DNA of 64,000 nt. It comes from Bacterioplanes sanyensis (GTDB lineage: Bacteria; Pseudomonadota; Gammaproteobacteria; Pseudomonadales; Oceanobacteraceae). Positions 35,559-45,348 of the stretch are shown here, in pieces. The DNA lies in NCBI RefSeq assembly GCF_014652515.1, contig NZ_BMYY01000010.1, positions 62,001 to 126,000 on the forward strand, written 5' to 3'. The first letter of the stretch is position 1. Every line of letters begins with the position of its first letter. Both the position numbers and the translations under genes were made by a program. Under the pieces are notes generated by a model, which had not been told where the DNA came from, made no database searches, and worked only from the letters and a program-made list of their open reading frames with translations.

Positions 35559-36776
35559 TCATTGATGTTTATGCATAAAATCTTTGACCTCTGGTGCAAT
35601 GTGCTGACGAAAGCGACGGCCATTAAAAATGCCGTAATGCCCCACGCCTTCGACCTCAAAATGCCGCTTCTGCGCATTATCGACATTGCGACATAAAACC
35701 AACGCCGCCGCGGTTTGGCCGCGGCCAGTAATGTCATCCAGCTCGCCCTCCACCGTCATCAGCGCCATGTTCTCGATGGCCGCTAGGGTGACAGGATGGC
35801 CGCGATGCTGCATACAATCACGCGGTAGCTGATGCTCCAAAAAGACGCGCCGAATGGTCTCCAAATAATAATGAGCGGGCATGTCCATTACAGCTAAATA
35901 CTCGTTATAAAAGCTGCGGTGGGCTTCCGCACTGTCGCCGTCGCCGCGAATCAAGTCATTAAAAAACTTAAAGTGCTTGCTGATGTGATTATCGAGATTC
36001 ATCGACATAAACCCCGTGAGCTGAATAAACCCGGGATACACCAGCTGCCCTTGGCCGGCAAAGCCAGCAGGGACCTGACAAATAACATTGCGCTGAAACC
36101 AAGCTAGATCTTTGCCTGAGGCATAGTCATTGACGTCCGTTGGGCTGATACGCGTGTCCACTGGCCCGCCCATCAAGGTCATTGAGCGCGGCAAGGGTAC
36201 TCCACGCTCCGCCATCACGGCGGCGGCAACCAAAGCGGGCACACATGGCTGACACACCGCCATCACGTGCGTTTCAGGGCCGAGGAAGCGCAAAAATTCG
36301 ATCAAATAGTCGACATAATCATCGAAATGGAACCCCCCGTCTTCGACCGGTACCTCACGCGCATTGCGCCAATCGGTGATGTAGACCTCATGGTCTGGCA
36401 GGAACTCGCGCACTGTGCCGCGCAATAAGGTCGCGTAATGGCCCGATAGCGGCGCCAGCATCAATACTTTGGGTTGGCCTTCAGGCTGTGGCTGGCGGCG
36501 AAAATGCAGCAAATCACAGTAGGGCTTGCTCAGCACACAGTCGTAATGTACCTCGCACGGCTGGTCTTGAACCCAAGTGGCATCCAACTGCCAATCCGGT
36601 TTGTCATAGGAATCGGTGAGCCGCTCCAACAACTCTACCGACGCCCGCAATGAGCGCAGGCTCCAGCTGGCATTGGCCGGGTTCCAAGGTTGATATAACC
36701 ATTGGCGACTTTGTCGCGCCAGTACGTGCAAAGGCTGCATAAAACGGGTCATTCCGGCATTCAATTGATAAAGCAT
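35559..36776 (-). CDS. phaZ: Intracellular polyhydroxyalkanoate depolymerase
   Basis: Alpha/beta-hydrolase of 405 residues that degrades stored PHB-type polymer. The nucleophile is a Cys in VCQPCVPALVAA near residue 183, as in intracellular PhaZ of Ralstonia type. LMGGPVDTRISPT follows near 212, and VEGVGHYGIFNGRR near the end contains the catalytic His. I use the ATG at 36776 behind GAGGTG, giving the familiar start MLYQLN; the longer frame from 36914 adds 46 implausible residues. No PHA synthase is in the window. Confidence 0.88.
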   Translation of the reverse strand: MLYQLNAGMTRFMQPLHVLARQSRQWLYQPWNPANASWSLRSLRASVELLERLTDSYDKPDWQLDATWVQDQPCEVHYDCVLSKPYCDLLHFRRQPQPEGQPKVLMLAPLSGHYATLLRGTVREFLPDHEVYITDWRNAREVPVEDGGFHFDDYVDYLIEFLRFLGPETHVMAVCQPCVPALVAAAVMAERGVPLPRSMTLMGGPVDTRISPTDVNDYASGKDLAWFQRNVICQVPAGFAGQGQLVYPGFIQLTGFMSMNLDNHISKHFKFFNDLIRGDGDSAEAHRSFYNEYLAVMDMPAHYYLETIRRVFLEHQLPRDCMQHRGHPVTLAAIENMALMTVEGELDDITGRGQTAAALVLCRNVDNAQKRHFEVEGVGHYGIFNGRRFRQHIAPEVKDFMHKHQ

Positions 36777-37030
36777 CGCGCACCTCGTCAGGCAGGATAA
36801 GCATCGGCAAACGCTGGTTTGACCAATGAACTGCAGCAGCTTAGCAGCGCTTTTCGGTATTGCTGGCCACCAAGACGGCCAGCATGCCATCGCTAAAGCG
36901 ATATCTTTGATCAAGGCATGCCGTTTGCAATGGCATTATTGTCAGGTGCTCGCGTGGCACCCAAGGCCCTGTTCTGGGCGACATGGGCCGCTACTATGAT
37001 GCCTACAGATAACAATATCGAAGGTGCGCT

Positions 37031-37366
37031 ATGAGCGATTCCAAAGAGTTTTCCAGCTTCGCCGAGTTTTATCCCTATTACTTAGCCGAGCATGACCACC
37101 CAGTGTGCCGGGCTCTGCACTACAGTGGCAGCCTCAGTGCTTTAGCGGTCGTGGTGTTTTGTGTGATGAGTGCTGCGTGGCTATGGTTGCCACTGGCTCT
37201 GCTACTGGGCTACGGCCAGGCTTGGATAGGCCATTTCTTTTTTGAGCACAATAAGCCCGCCACCTTTCGCTACCCGTTGTGGAGTTTTATGGGTGACTGG
37301 GTGATGCTCAAAGACTGGCTCAGTGGCCGCCTCCCACGGCTCCTTGCTGACCGACACAAGCCCTAA
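37031..37366 (+). CDS. Mpo1-like / DUF962 membrane protein
   Basis: Small membrane protein of 111 residues. An N-terminal FAEFYPYYLAEHDHP segment and RALHYSGS near residue 35 precede two hydrophobic spans (about 38-55 and 58-72). Then GHFFFEHNKPATF near 75 follows. The conserved His residues in EHDHP, LHYSG and GHFFFEH match the Mpo1 family. In yeast, Mpo1 is an iron-dependent dioxygenase of 2-hydroxy fatty acids (alpha-oxidation). The acyl-CoA synthetase 159 bases downstream on the same strand fits a fatty-acid role, but this is inference. Confidence 0.82.
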   Translation: MSDSKEFSSFAEFYPYYLAEHDHPVCRALHYSGSLSALAVVVFCVMSAAWLWLPLALLLGYGQAWIGHFFFEHNKPATFRYPLWSFMGDWVMLKDWLSGRLPRLLADRHKP

Positions 37367-37525
37367 CTGTGGTTTTTACTTGCGACTACTACCTAGGTCG
37401 GATTTGCAGGCGACGAATCGGGCATTTTAATGATTTTCTCAATAACAGCGATCTGGGGGCGCTGCGCAGCTCTGTTAAGCTGCTAATACGACTCCCAGCC
37501 TAAAGGGGATAATGCCGGAGTCGCT

Positions 37526-39154
37526 ATGCAGCATCACAATATTTATGAGCTAGGGCTGGAAGCCAATCCAGCCAACTACACCGCCCTGAGCCCAATCAGC
37601 TATCTACAACGAACTGCATTTGTTTACCCAGACCGGATCGCGCAAATCCACCAGCATACCCGCTATACATGGGCTGAGACCTACGACCGTTGCGTGCGTC
37701 TGGCGTCCGCTCTGCACCAACGAGGCATATCAAGCGGCGATACCGTCTCCTTCCTGTGTGCCAACATACCGGCATTATTCGAAGCACACTTTGGCGTCCC
37801 CATGAGCGGCGCAGTACTCAATGCCATTAATACCCGCCTCGATGCCGAAGCCATCGCCTTTATTCTGCAACATGCCGAAGCAAAGATTCTATTTGTTGAT
37901 CGAGAGTTCGCCGCTGTGGCAGCCAAAGCGCTGAAGATGCTGGCGGTCAAACCCCAAGTCATCGCCATTGACGACCCCTATTATGCCGATGGCGAACTGC
38001 TAGGCGAACTGGAGTATGAACAGCTGTTAACCCAAGGTTCACCTGACTTCGACTGGCAGCTACCAACGGATGAATGGCAAGCCATTACCCTCAACTACAC
38101 CTCGGGCACCACAGGTAACCCCAAGGGCGTGGTGTATCACCACCGCGGTGCCTACCTCAACGCCGCCAGCAACATCATTTCTTGGAACATGGGCCAACAT
38201 CCGGTGTACCTGTGGACGTTGCCACTGTTTCACTGCAATGGCTGGTGCTTTCCTTGGAGTGTTGCCGCCGCTGCCGGCGTGAGTGTTTCATTGCGCCATG
38301 TGCGTGCCGATGCCATTTATCAAGCCATCAAAGACCATTGTGTCAGCCATTTCTGCGCCGCTCCTATTGTTCTAAATCTTCTTAACAATGCACCTGAGGA
38401 CATGAAAGCTGGCATCAATCATCAGGTGCATGCCATGACAGCTGGCGCCGCTCCCCCTGCTGCCGTGATTGAAGGCATGGAGCGCATGGGGTTCCAAGTG
38501 ACGCATGTTTACGGCTTAACCGAAACCTACGGCCCTTGTGTCGTCTGCGCATGGCACGACGCTTGGGACAACAAAGATCTGGCTGAACGAGCTGCATTAA
38601 AAGCGCGCCAAGGCGTTAAAAGCCCTATGCAACAAGACTTAAAGGTAGCCGACCCTGATACATTGCAGCCCGTACCACGAGACGGCGAAACCATTGGCGA
38701 AATCATGATTCGCGGCAACTTGGTGATGAAGGGCTACTTGAAGAATCCAACCGCTACCGAGCAGGCATTTCAAGGTGATTGGTTTCATAGCGGCGATTTA
38801 GCCGTCTGGCATGAGGACGGCTACATAGAAATCAAAGACCGCTCCAAAGACATCATCATCTCAGGTGGTGAAAATATCTCATCCATTGAAGTGGAAGATG
38901 TGCTTTACCGTCATCCGGATGTAGAAGAAGCCGCCGTCGTGGCCAAGCCCGACGACAAATGGGGCGAGACCCCCTGCGCTTTCATTAAGCTACGTGTGGG
39001 TGCTGACGTTACCGAAGAAGCCGTTATCCAGTTTTGCCGCGAGAACATGGCGCACTTCAAAACTCCGCGCTATGTGGTATTTGGCGAGCTGCCGAAAACC
39101 TCCACCGGTAAGATCCAGAAGTTTATTTTGCGCGAGCAATCGAAGCAGATATGA
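37526..39154 (+). CDS. Acyl-CoA synthetase (AMP-forming)
   Basis: Adenylate-forming ligase of 542 residues that activates a carboxylic acid to its CoA thioester. The P-loop is LNYTSGTTGNPKGVVYH near residue 191. The adenine motif YGLTETYGP lies near 330. The hinge region GDLAVWHEDGYIEIKDR is near 420, and the C-terminal catalytic Lys lies in TSTGKIQKF near 527. The overall pattern resembles medium-chain fatty acid and methylmercaptopropionate ligases (AlkK/DmdB type). The exact substrate cannot be read from sequence. Confidence 0.92.
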   Translation: MQHHNIYELGLEANPANYTALSPISYLQRTAFVYPDRIAQIHQHTRYTWAETYDRCVRLASALHQRGISSGDTVSFLCANIPALFEAHFGVPMSGAVLNAINTRLDAEAIAFILQHAEAKILFVDREFAAVAAKALKMLAVKPQVIAIDDPYYADGELLGELEYEQLLTQGSPDFDWQLPTDEWQAITLNYTSGTTGNPKGVVYHHRGAYLNAASNIISWNMGQHPVYLWTLPLFHCNGWCFPWSVAAAAGVSVSLRHVRADAIYQAIKDHCVSHFCAAPIVLNLLNNAPEDMKAGINHQVHAMTAGAAPPAAVIEGMERMGFQVTHVYGLTETYGPCVVCAWHDAWDNKDLAERAALKARQGVKSPMQQDLKVADPDTLQPVPRDGETIGEIMIRGNLVMKGYLKNPTATEQAFQGDWFHSGDLAVWHEDGYIEIKDRSKDIIISGGENISSIEVEDVLYRHPDVEEAAVVAKPDDKWGETPCAFIKLRVGADVTEEAVIQFCRENMAHFKTPRYVVFGELPKTSTGKIQKFILREQSKQI

Positions 39155-39164
39155 CACTGCGGCT

Positions 39165-40541
39165 TCACTCCAGCCTCAACCGCCGGCCGGCCAAGCCAAC
39201 TTGGCCACCGGCTTGTATGCGCTGCACCAGCCACCATACCCAGCAGCCGGCGATGGCATTGCCCACAGCAGCTCCCAGTAACAGCCCCTGATAAGACCAA
39301 CCCCAGTGCTGGCCCAGCTGCATGCCCAGCCAGGCCGCAGGCACATACAATGCAAATAAGCGCACGGCATTCACTAACATCGACACTTGGGTTTTCTGCA
39401 GTGAATTCAGCGCGGCATTGACACACAGCACAACGCCCATGCCGGCATAGCCCAGCGGCAGCCAACGCACAAAGTCAACGATGTAAGCTTGCACCTCGGC
39501 ATCATCAGAAAACAACTGCGCCAGCCAACCGCCGCCCAGCCATAACAACAGGCAAATAAGCCCCTGCCACAGCAGCAGAAACCGAAACGACAGCGCTAAT
39601 GCTTGCCAGATACGCGACCAATGACCAGCCGCACGGTTCTGCGCTACAAAAGTCGGCAACGTCGACGTTAAAGCCAGTATGACGACGATGGCAAAGGGCT
39701 CCAACCGCATGCCGACGCCAAACCCAGCCACCGCTTGCTCCCCCATAGGGGCCACCCATGTCAGCAGCATTACCCCTGCCAATGGCACTAGCATGTTGGT
39801 CACCATGGCAGGTATGCCCAGCCTTAATAAGCGCCCCCAGAGCGCCACCACGGATCGCCAGCTCAAACCAGCCAAACCCAGCAAGCCCTGACGCCATTGA
39901 CGCATTAAGATCACACCAATGACCAATAACCAGCACAGGCCACTGGCCACAGCCGCACCGCCAATACCCATGCCGTCAAGCGGCCCCAAGCCAAATATCA
40001 GTAACGGATCGAGCACGGCATTTAATACCGCGGCGACCATCATCATGCGTGCTGGTAAGCGGGTGTTGCCGCTGGCGCGCAGAGTGCTGTTCTGAACCAT
40101 CATCAGCATCATCAATATGCTGGCCAGCCACCACCAGCGCATGTAATCCCAGATATCTGCCAACAAGGCAGGGGCAGCCCCCAGCCAGCGAAACAGCCAA
40201 GGATGAAGCCACATCCCGAGCAGCGCGAGTAGCAGCCCTAACAACAAGGCCAGCAGCAATGCCGTGCTACTGGCCTGGCGGGCCGCACTGGCATCGTCAG
40301 CACCAACGGCATGAGCAACCAGAGCCGCCGCGGCAATGCCTAGTCCAATCGCCAGGTTCATCACTAACATGGTCACCGGCAAGGCAAAGCCCACCGCCGC
40401 CAAGCTATCGGTGCCCAATAAACTGATAAACCAGGTATCGACCAAGTTGAAAAAGAATACCGCCAGAATCCCCACCACCATGGGCCGAGTCAGCTGGATC
40501 AGCACCGTCTGGACCGGCGCCGTTAAAATTGCCTCACGCAC
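39165..40541 (-). CDS. MATE family efflux transporter
   Basis: Integral membrane protein of 458 residues with about 12 hydrophobic segments arranged as two six-helix halves. N-terminal PMVVGILAVFFFNLVDTWFI and GFALPVTMLVMN are typical MATE segments. Such proteins export cationic drugs or metabolites with Na+ or H+. The 3' end lies ten bases from the convergent acyl-CoA synthetase. No local regulator is seen. Substrate unknown. Confidence 0.92.
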   Translation of the reverse strand: MREAILTAPVQTVLIQLTRPMVVGILAVFFFNLVDTWFISLLGTDSLAAVGFALPVTMLVMNLAIGLGIAAAALVAHAVGADDASAARQASSTALLLALLLGLLLALLGMWLHPWLFRWLGAAPALLADIWDYMRWWWLASILMMLMMVQNSTLRASGNTRLPARMMMVAAVLNAVLDPLLIFGLGPLDGMGIGGAAVASGLCWLLVIGVILMRQWRQGLLGLAGLSWRSVVALWGRLLRLGIPAMVTNMLVPLAGVMLLTWVAPMGEQAVAGFGVGMRLEPFAIVVILALTSTLPTFVAQNRAAGHWSRIWQALALSFRFLLLWQGLICLLLWLGGGWLAQLFSDDAEVQAYIVDFVRWLPLGYAGMGVVLCVNAALNSLQKTQVSMLVNAVRLFALYVPAAWLGMQLGQHWGWSYQGLLLGAAVGNAIAGCWVWWLVQRIQAGGQVGLAGRRLRLE

Positions 40542-40681
40542 ACGCTACCCCTGTTTAGCTGCGGGGCTCACTGTAGACGAAGCGCTTGCGCGCTGCCCGA
40601 CACAGACTGTTGCAGGCAGCAGCATGGCTGGTTACTCTGCCGCCTGTTTTTTTATTGCATGACCGTCCTGAGGATTTATTC

Positions 40682-41398
40682 ATGAACGCTTTTTCCTCCC
40701 TCGGCTTGGCTCTGTGCTTAGCCAGCGTTACCGCTGCTGCCGATGACGCTCCACAAAGCGCTTGGAGCGGCGCCTCTGAGCTGGGTTATTTATTCACCTC
40801 AGGCAATACGGATACCAGCAACCTGAATGGCAAGTTCAACGTCAAACATGAAGGCCAGCGCTGGGATAAAGCACTCAAGCTCACGGCCCGTAGCAGCAAG
40901 GAAGATGGCGAAACGTCAAAAGAAAAGTACAGTGGCGAGCTGCAGCTAGACCGCAACTTCAGCAAACGCTCCTATCTGGCATCGGTGCTGAAGCAAGAGC
41001 GGGATCGCTTTTCTGGCTTTGAATACCAAACCACGGCAGCCATCGGTTATGGCTATCGAATTTTTACCCAAGACGAGCTCAAATGGCACATTGAGGCCGG
41101 CCCAGGTTATCGTCGCGACAAAATCAAAGACAGCGATTTAGTCGATGAAGAGTGGATCGGTAGATTGGCCAGCAAGCTTACCTGGGGCATTGCTCCAACG
41201 GTACAACTGATCCAAGAAATCAGCGCCGAGCCCGGTCAAGACAACAGTGTTTATGAATCTGAGACCAGTCTAAAAAGCACCGTTATCGGCACCTTGGCAA
41301 CCAAGATCAGCTACAGCGTCAGCTATACCGACAAAGTGCCTGAAGACAAGGTCAACACCGATCGTGAGTTCGGTGTGACCTTGGTATACAGCTTCTAA
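40682..41398 (+). CDS. DUF481 outer-membrane protein (YdiY-like)
   Basis: Protein of 238 residues. A Sec signal covers about residues 1-19 (ending SVTAAA). It continues as amphipathic beta-strands with ELGYLFTSGNTDTSNLNGKF near residue 32, AIGYGYRIF near 120 and a terminal aromatic residue (TLVYSF), as expected of an outer-membrane barrel. E. coli YdiY is acid-inducible, and the general function is unknown. The start is the ATG at 40682 after GAGGAT; the longer frame upstream would lack a signal peptide. Confidence 0.87.
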   Translation: MNAFSSLGLALCLASVTAAADDAPQSAWSGASELGYLFTSGNTDTSNLNGKFNVKHEGQRWDKALKLTARSSKEDGETSKEKYSGELQLDRNFSKRSYLASVLKQERDRFSGFEYQTTAAIGYGYRIFTQDELKWHIEAGPGYRRDKIKDSDLVDEEWIGRLASKLTWGIAPTVQLIQEISAEPGQDNSVYESETSLKSTVIGTLATKISYSVSYTDKVPEDKVNTDREFGVTLVYSF

Positions 41399-41423
41399 AA
41401 GAAGGGCTTTGGCCAGCTCACCG

Positions 41424-41945
41424 TCAAAGTGACTGGCGGTGATGGTGAAAGCGTTTTTGCTGGCGCTGCTGCAGAGCCTGCCATTGCTGCTGTTGCTCAG
41501 CCGTTAAAATCAGGTTGAGCTGTTGTTGTAACTGCTGACGTTGCTGCTGTTTTTGCTGCAATGTTGGCGGCCAGTTTCCGCTTTGCTGCAGCGATTGCTG
41601 TAGCTGTTCACGCTGCTCTGCAGTCAGAGACAGCTTCTGACTGAGCTGTGACACACGTCGTTGCTGCATTTTTTGCTGACGCTGCTGCAGCAGCTCATCG
41701 GCTTGTTGGCGTTGCTCCGGTGTCAGCAAGGCGCGCATTTCTGCATGCAGCGCCTGACGCTGCTGTTGTGCATCTTTACGATGGCGCTGCTCCAGTTGCT
41801 GCAGCTGTTGTTGCTGCTGCTCACTGAGTTGCAGCTGCTGTGCCCAGTCCAACTCACGATGCTGTCCTTTAAACGCCCACGCCGGTTGGCTGAGTGCCAT
41901 CACTGCCATGGCGACGATGGCACTTCTGTGATTAAAGCGAATCAT
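41424..41945 (-). CDS. Glutamine-rich Spy/CpxP-like periplasmic protein
   Basis: Protein of 173 residues. A signal peptide (IVAMAVMALSQPAWA, cleaved near residue 24) leads into a nearly all-helical, extremely Gln-rich body. LTxxQ-type motifs recur (LTPEQRQQ, LTAEQREQ, LTAEQQQQW), the mark of the Spy/CpxP chaperone family. E. coli Spy is about 160 residues and prevents aggregation in the periplasm. I chose the ATG at 41945 behind AGAGGAC. The Gln content is well above that of E. coli Spy, so a repeat-expanded relative is possible. Confidence 0.7.
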   Translation of the reverse strand: MIRFNHRSAIVAMAVMALSQPAWAFKGQHRELDWAQQLQLSEQQQQQLQQLEQRHRKDAQQQRQALHAEMRALLTPEQRQQADELLQQRQQKMQQRRVSQLSQKLSLTAEQREQLQQSLQQSGNWPPTLQQKQQQRQQLQQQLNLILTAEQQQQWQALQQRQQKRFHHHRQSL

Positions 41946-42108
41946 ATTGAAAGTCCTCTGAGTTAATGCGATCACGGCTCGCATTTCCACAATAAAACAG
42001 GGGCTTTAAAAGTAGTGTCTGGGCACGCAAAGAAGTGTGTTAGCTGCGGTATCATAGGTCAGCGATGCAGCGAGCTTCATCGCGAAGACAGTATTAAGAG
42101 GTGAAACC

Positions 42109-42699
42109 ATGGCTGAGTCTGACGACGATCTGTTTTTACAGGAAATGCAGGGGGTAAAGCGTTTGCCCCAGCGCCCCAAGGTGCAGCTGCGACGCGGCCC
42201 GGACCTGGCCAAAGCCAACGCCGCCGCGCGCCAGCAAGCGGCTGTGAGCGAAAACCAAGGACATGACCCTAACCATTTACGCCTATCCGAAGTTGAACGC
42301 GTGGGGCCACACGACATCATCGGCTACAAGCGTCCCGGTATTCAGGACGGCGTGTTTCGCAAGCTACGCCTAGGTAAATATGAAATTGAGGCCCGCTTGG
42401 ATCTGCACCGTCGCACCATTGACCAGGCTCGTCGAGAGGTATATCGCTTTATCAACGACTGCCTAGAGCACGACTTACGCAGTGTGCTGATGATGCCGGG
42501 CAAGGGTGATCGCAATATGGAAGACCCAGCACTACTAAAAAGCTATTTGGTGCACTGGCTACAGGATTTGGACGACGTGCAAGCCTTTCACACCGCCCAA
42601 CTGCATCATGGCGGCTCCGGTGCCTTTTATGTGTTGCTGCGCAAAAGCGACCGCAAGAAACAGGCTAACCGTGAGCGCTTCACGAAAGGCAGAGTGTAA
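42109..42699 (+). CDS. smrA: Smr-domain DNA endonuclease (SmrA-like)
   Basis: Protein of 196 residues. A variable N-terminal half contains QEMQGVKRLP near residue 11. The C-terminal Smr domain (about 100-190) carries ARLDLHRRTIDQARREV, MMPGKGDRN and FHTAQLHHGGSGAFYVLL. The DLHR and HGGSGA motifs are the nicking-nuclease signature shared with MutS2 C-termini. No mutS or mutL is nearby. It is a single gene facing a convergent solute-binding protein. Confidence 0.9.
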   Translation: MAESDDDLFLQEMQGVKRLPQRPKVQLRRGPDLAKANAAARQQAAVSENQGHDPNHLRLSEVERVGPHDIIGYKRPGIQDGVFRKLRLGKYEIEARLDLHRRTIDQARREVYRFINDCLEHDLRSVLMMPGKGDRNMEDPALLKSYLVHWLQDLDDVQAFHTAQLHHGGSGAFYVLLRKSDRKKQANRERFTKGRV

Positions 42700-42711
42700 A
42701 AGCAGCGCAGA

Positions 42712-43500
42712 TTATTCCAAACTGGTCGATCCGCGTTTTTCCCAATCGCGCATGGCTTGTCGCAAGAAGCCCTCCATCACCTTTTCTTGCTGGGCTTTTT
42801 GCAATACCGCTTGCAGCTGCTGGCGAAACTCAGGGGTATTGCACACCGACTTCTTCGACATGGTTAAATACAGCGGCTCCTGTGACACCGGCACCGCCAA
42901 CGGCCGCACCTCTGAAATACCGAGCTGCGAGGCATACGCTTTGCCTGGGTTTAACTCGTAAATAAAGTAATCCACCCGGTCACCCTGCAACATGCGCAGC
43001 CCCTGCTCCAGCTTAACGGCTTCGTGAATGGTGAGGTTTTGCGCCGCAAACTCGTCGAACTCCTGACCGAAACTGTTGTTAATAACAGTAACGCCCTGCC
43101 GACCGATCAGATCCCGCCATTCACGATACTCAAAGGGGCGAAATTCACTCACCCAAACGGCGGTTTGCGTCATTTGAAAGGCCGGTCTCAGATAATCCAT
43201 ACGCTGGGTGCGGGGTTCGGTATAAAAAGCGCCGGCAATAAAGTCGATATGGCCTTTGGCCAACTCTTCTTGAGTGCGCCCCCAAGGGCCAACATAGCCG
43301 ATGTCAATGGTCACACCCAGCTGCTCGGCGATGTAGTCCATCAGCATGGCGTTGGCACCCACCAACTTCATAGAGTCGTCCGCCGAACGCCAAAGATAAG
43401 GCGGGTATTCAGCATTACCGCTGGCAGTGAAATGCTGGCACGTGCTGGCGTACGCCTGTGGCAGCAGTAATAACAACAGCATGCAGGTTATGAGCTTCAC
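42712..43500 (-). CDS. Periplasmic solute-binding protein (family 3)
   Basis: Protein of 262 residues with an N-terminal signal peptide (MLLLLLLPQAYA). Then comes a bilobed binding domain with GNAEYPPYLW near residue 28, MDYIAEQLGV and IDFIAGAFYTEPRTQRMDY near 90. This matches amino-acid-type SBP_bac_3 proteins. No permease or ATPase gene is beside it, so it may be an orphan receptor or a transport component encoded elsewhere. The ligand is unknown. Confidence 0.85.
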   Translation of the reverse strand: MKLITCMLLLLLLPQAYASTCQHFTASGNAEYPPYLWRSADDSMKLVGANAMLMDYIAEQLGVTIDIGYVGPWGRTQEELAKGHIDFIAGAFYTEPRTQRMDYLRPAFQMTQTAVWVSEFRPFEYREWRDLIGRQGVTVINNSFGQEFDEFAAQNLTIHEAVKLEQGLRMLQGDRVDYFIYELNPGKAYASQLGISEVRPLAVPVSQEPLYLTMSKKSVCNTPEFRQQLQAVLQKAQQEKVMEGFLRQAMRDWEKRGSTSLE

Positions 43501-43706
43501 GACGAGTCTCCATTACCACCCTCTGGCCGGCACAAACAGGCGAGAGTTAATGAGCGTTTTGACACTCTAATAGTAGTTCGCCCAACCACGGCTGCCGGCC
43601 AAGGCCCGCCAACTTCGCCTGACATGAATGACAGTGTCAGCAATCGGGTCAATGTAACAAGATGAAAGCGGACAGCTTCGTCACATTGACCTTAACTGCC
43701 TAAAAA

Positions 43707-45224
43707 CTAACGCAAAAACAAGTGATAAGCGGTGTTATCTGTTTCGTCCCAATAGCGGTAACCGAGCGCTTTCAAATACTTACGTAACTCCGCTTCTTTG
43801 CCTTCGGGCACCTGTAGTCCCACCAGTACCCGGCCATAAGCCGCACCATGATTGCGGTAATGGAACAGCGAAATGTTAAAACGCTTGCCCAACGTACGCA
43901 GAAAGTTCAGCAACGCGCCTGGACGCTCAGGAAACTCAAAACGATACAAATGTTCGTCTGCCACCGACACCGGGGCATGGCCACCGACCATATGGCGAAT
44001 GTGGTATTTGGCGATCTCGTTGTGGGTCAAATCCGTTACTGGGTAATCGTGGGCAATCAGCTCATCCAGCAATGCTTGCTGCGCGCCTGGCTCTGCACTG
44101 ACCTTTACGCCAACGTAAATCTGCGCCCGGTTGTCATCACCGTAGCGATAATTGAACTCAGTGATGGGACGCTTGCCCAGCAAGCTGCAAAATTTCTGGA
44201 AGCTGCCGGGCTGCTCAGGAATGGTCACCGCCAAAATCACTTCTCGGCCTTCACCGATTTCTGCCACTTCCGAGATGTAACGCAAGCGATCGAAATTGAC
44301 GTTGGCACCGCTGAGAATGGCGATCAAATGCTGGTTTTCGCAGCCTTCGCGCTCAACGTATTTTTTTAGCCCGGCAACGCTCAATGCTCCGGCGGGTTCG
44401 CACACCGCACGGGTATCATCAAAGGTGTCTTTGACGGCGGCACAGATTTCGTCCGGCGTCACCGTGATGACTTCATCGACATGGTCTTTGCACACTTCCC
44501 ACGTGTTTTCGCCGACCTGGGCCACCGCCACGCCGTCGGCAAAGATGCCAACTTGCGGCAGGATTACCCGCTCACCGGCTTCCAGCGCCGCCGCCAGCGA
44601 TGCTGATTCAGAGCTTTCCACACCTACGATGCGCACTTCTGGACGCAATGATTTAACGTAAGCGGCCACCCCCGCAATCAAGCCACCGCCACCGACGGGA
44701 ACAAAAATGGCATCGACCGGGTCACGCATCTGGCGCAGGATTTCCATACCGATGGTGCCCTGGCCGGCAATGGTTTCCGGGTCGTCATAGGGGTGGATGT
44801 AGGTCATGCCTTTTTCTTCCACCAGCTTTTGCGAATAGGCAAAGGCTTCGTCGAAAGCATCGCCATGCAACACCACTTTGGCACCACGCGCTTTCACCGA
44901 CTTCACCTTGATTTCCGGCGTGGTCCGCGGCATGACGATGGTGGCTTTGATGCCCAGCTCTTTTGCCGCCAGCGCCAGTCCTTGGGCATGGTTGCCGGCG
45001 GAAGCCGCCACCACGCCGCGTGCTTTTTCTTCTTCGCTCAGCTGCACAACCTTGTTGTAGGCGCCGCGAATTTTGAAGGAATACACCGGCTGCTCGTCTT
45101 CTCGCTTGACCCAAATGTGATTGCCCAGACGCTCGCTGAGAAACGGTGCTTGATGCAGAGGCGACTCAATGGCGACGTCATAAACCCGCGCCGACAGAAT
45201 TTTCTTCAGGTACTGATTCAACAT
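43707..45224 (-). CDS. ilvA: Threonine ammonia-lyase, biosynthetic
   Basis: PLP enzyme of 505 residues that converts threonine to 2-oxobutyrate for isoleucine synthesis. The PLP Lys lies in QPVYSFKIRGAYN near residue 50. ASAGNHAQGLA is near 75 and PVGGGGLIAGVA near 176. Two ACT-like regulatory repeats follow (about 325-505), which permit isoleucine inhibition. The length is close to E. coli IlvA (514). It is divergent from rpiA, as in Pseudomonas. Confidence 0.96.
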   Translation of the reverse strand: MLNQYLKKILSARVYDVAIESPLHQAPFLSERLGNHIWVKREDEQPVYSFKIRGAYNKVVQLSEEEKARGVVAASAGNHAQGLALAAKELGIKATIVMPRTTPEIKVKSVKARGAKVVLHGDAFDEAFAYSQKLVEEKGMTYIHPYDDPETIAGQGTIGMEILRQMRDPVDAIFVPVGGGGLIAGVAAYVKSLRPEVRIVGVESSESASLAAALEAGERVILPQVGIFADGVAVAQVGENTWEVCKDHVDEVITVTPDEICAAVKDTFDDTRAVCEPAGALSVAGLKKYVEREGCENQHLIAILSGANVNFDRLRYISEVAEIGEGREVILAVTIPEQPGSFQKFCSLLGKRPITEFNYRYGDDNRAQIYVGVKVSAEPGAQQALLDELIAHDYPVTDLTHNEIAKYHIRHMVGGHAPVSVADEHLYRFEFPERPGALLNFLRTLGKRFNISLFHYRNHGAAYGRVLVGLQVPEGKEAELRKYLKALGYRYWDETDNTAYHLFLR

Positions 45225-45348
45225 GGACAGGTCTCATGGGTGATCCGGCAGCCAGCCGGGGCAAATTCAAAGCGCGCATTGTAACTCAGTCATGCATATA
45301 ATTCCCGGCACAGGAACCCGCAACCCGCTGACAACGCAAGTGAATGAC

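Noticed and set aside
36777-36914. 46-residue N-terminal extension of the PHA depolymerase
   Set aside because: Cys- and Trp-rich nonsense-like sequence; the internal ATG with GAGGTG gives the expected family start.
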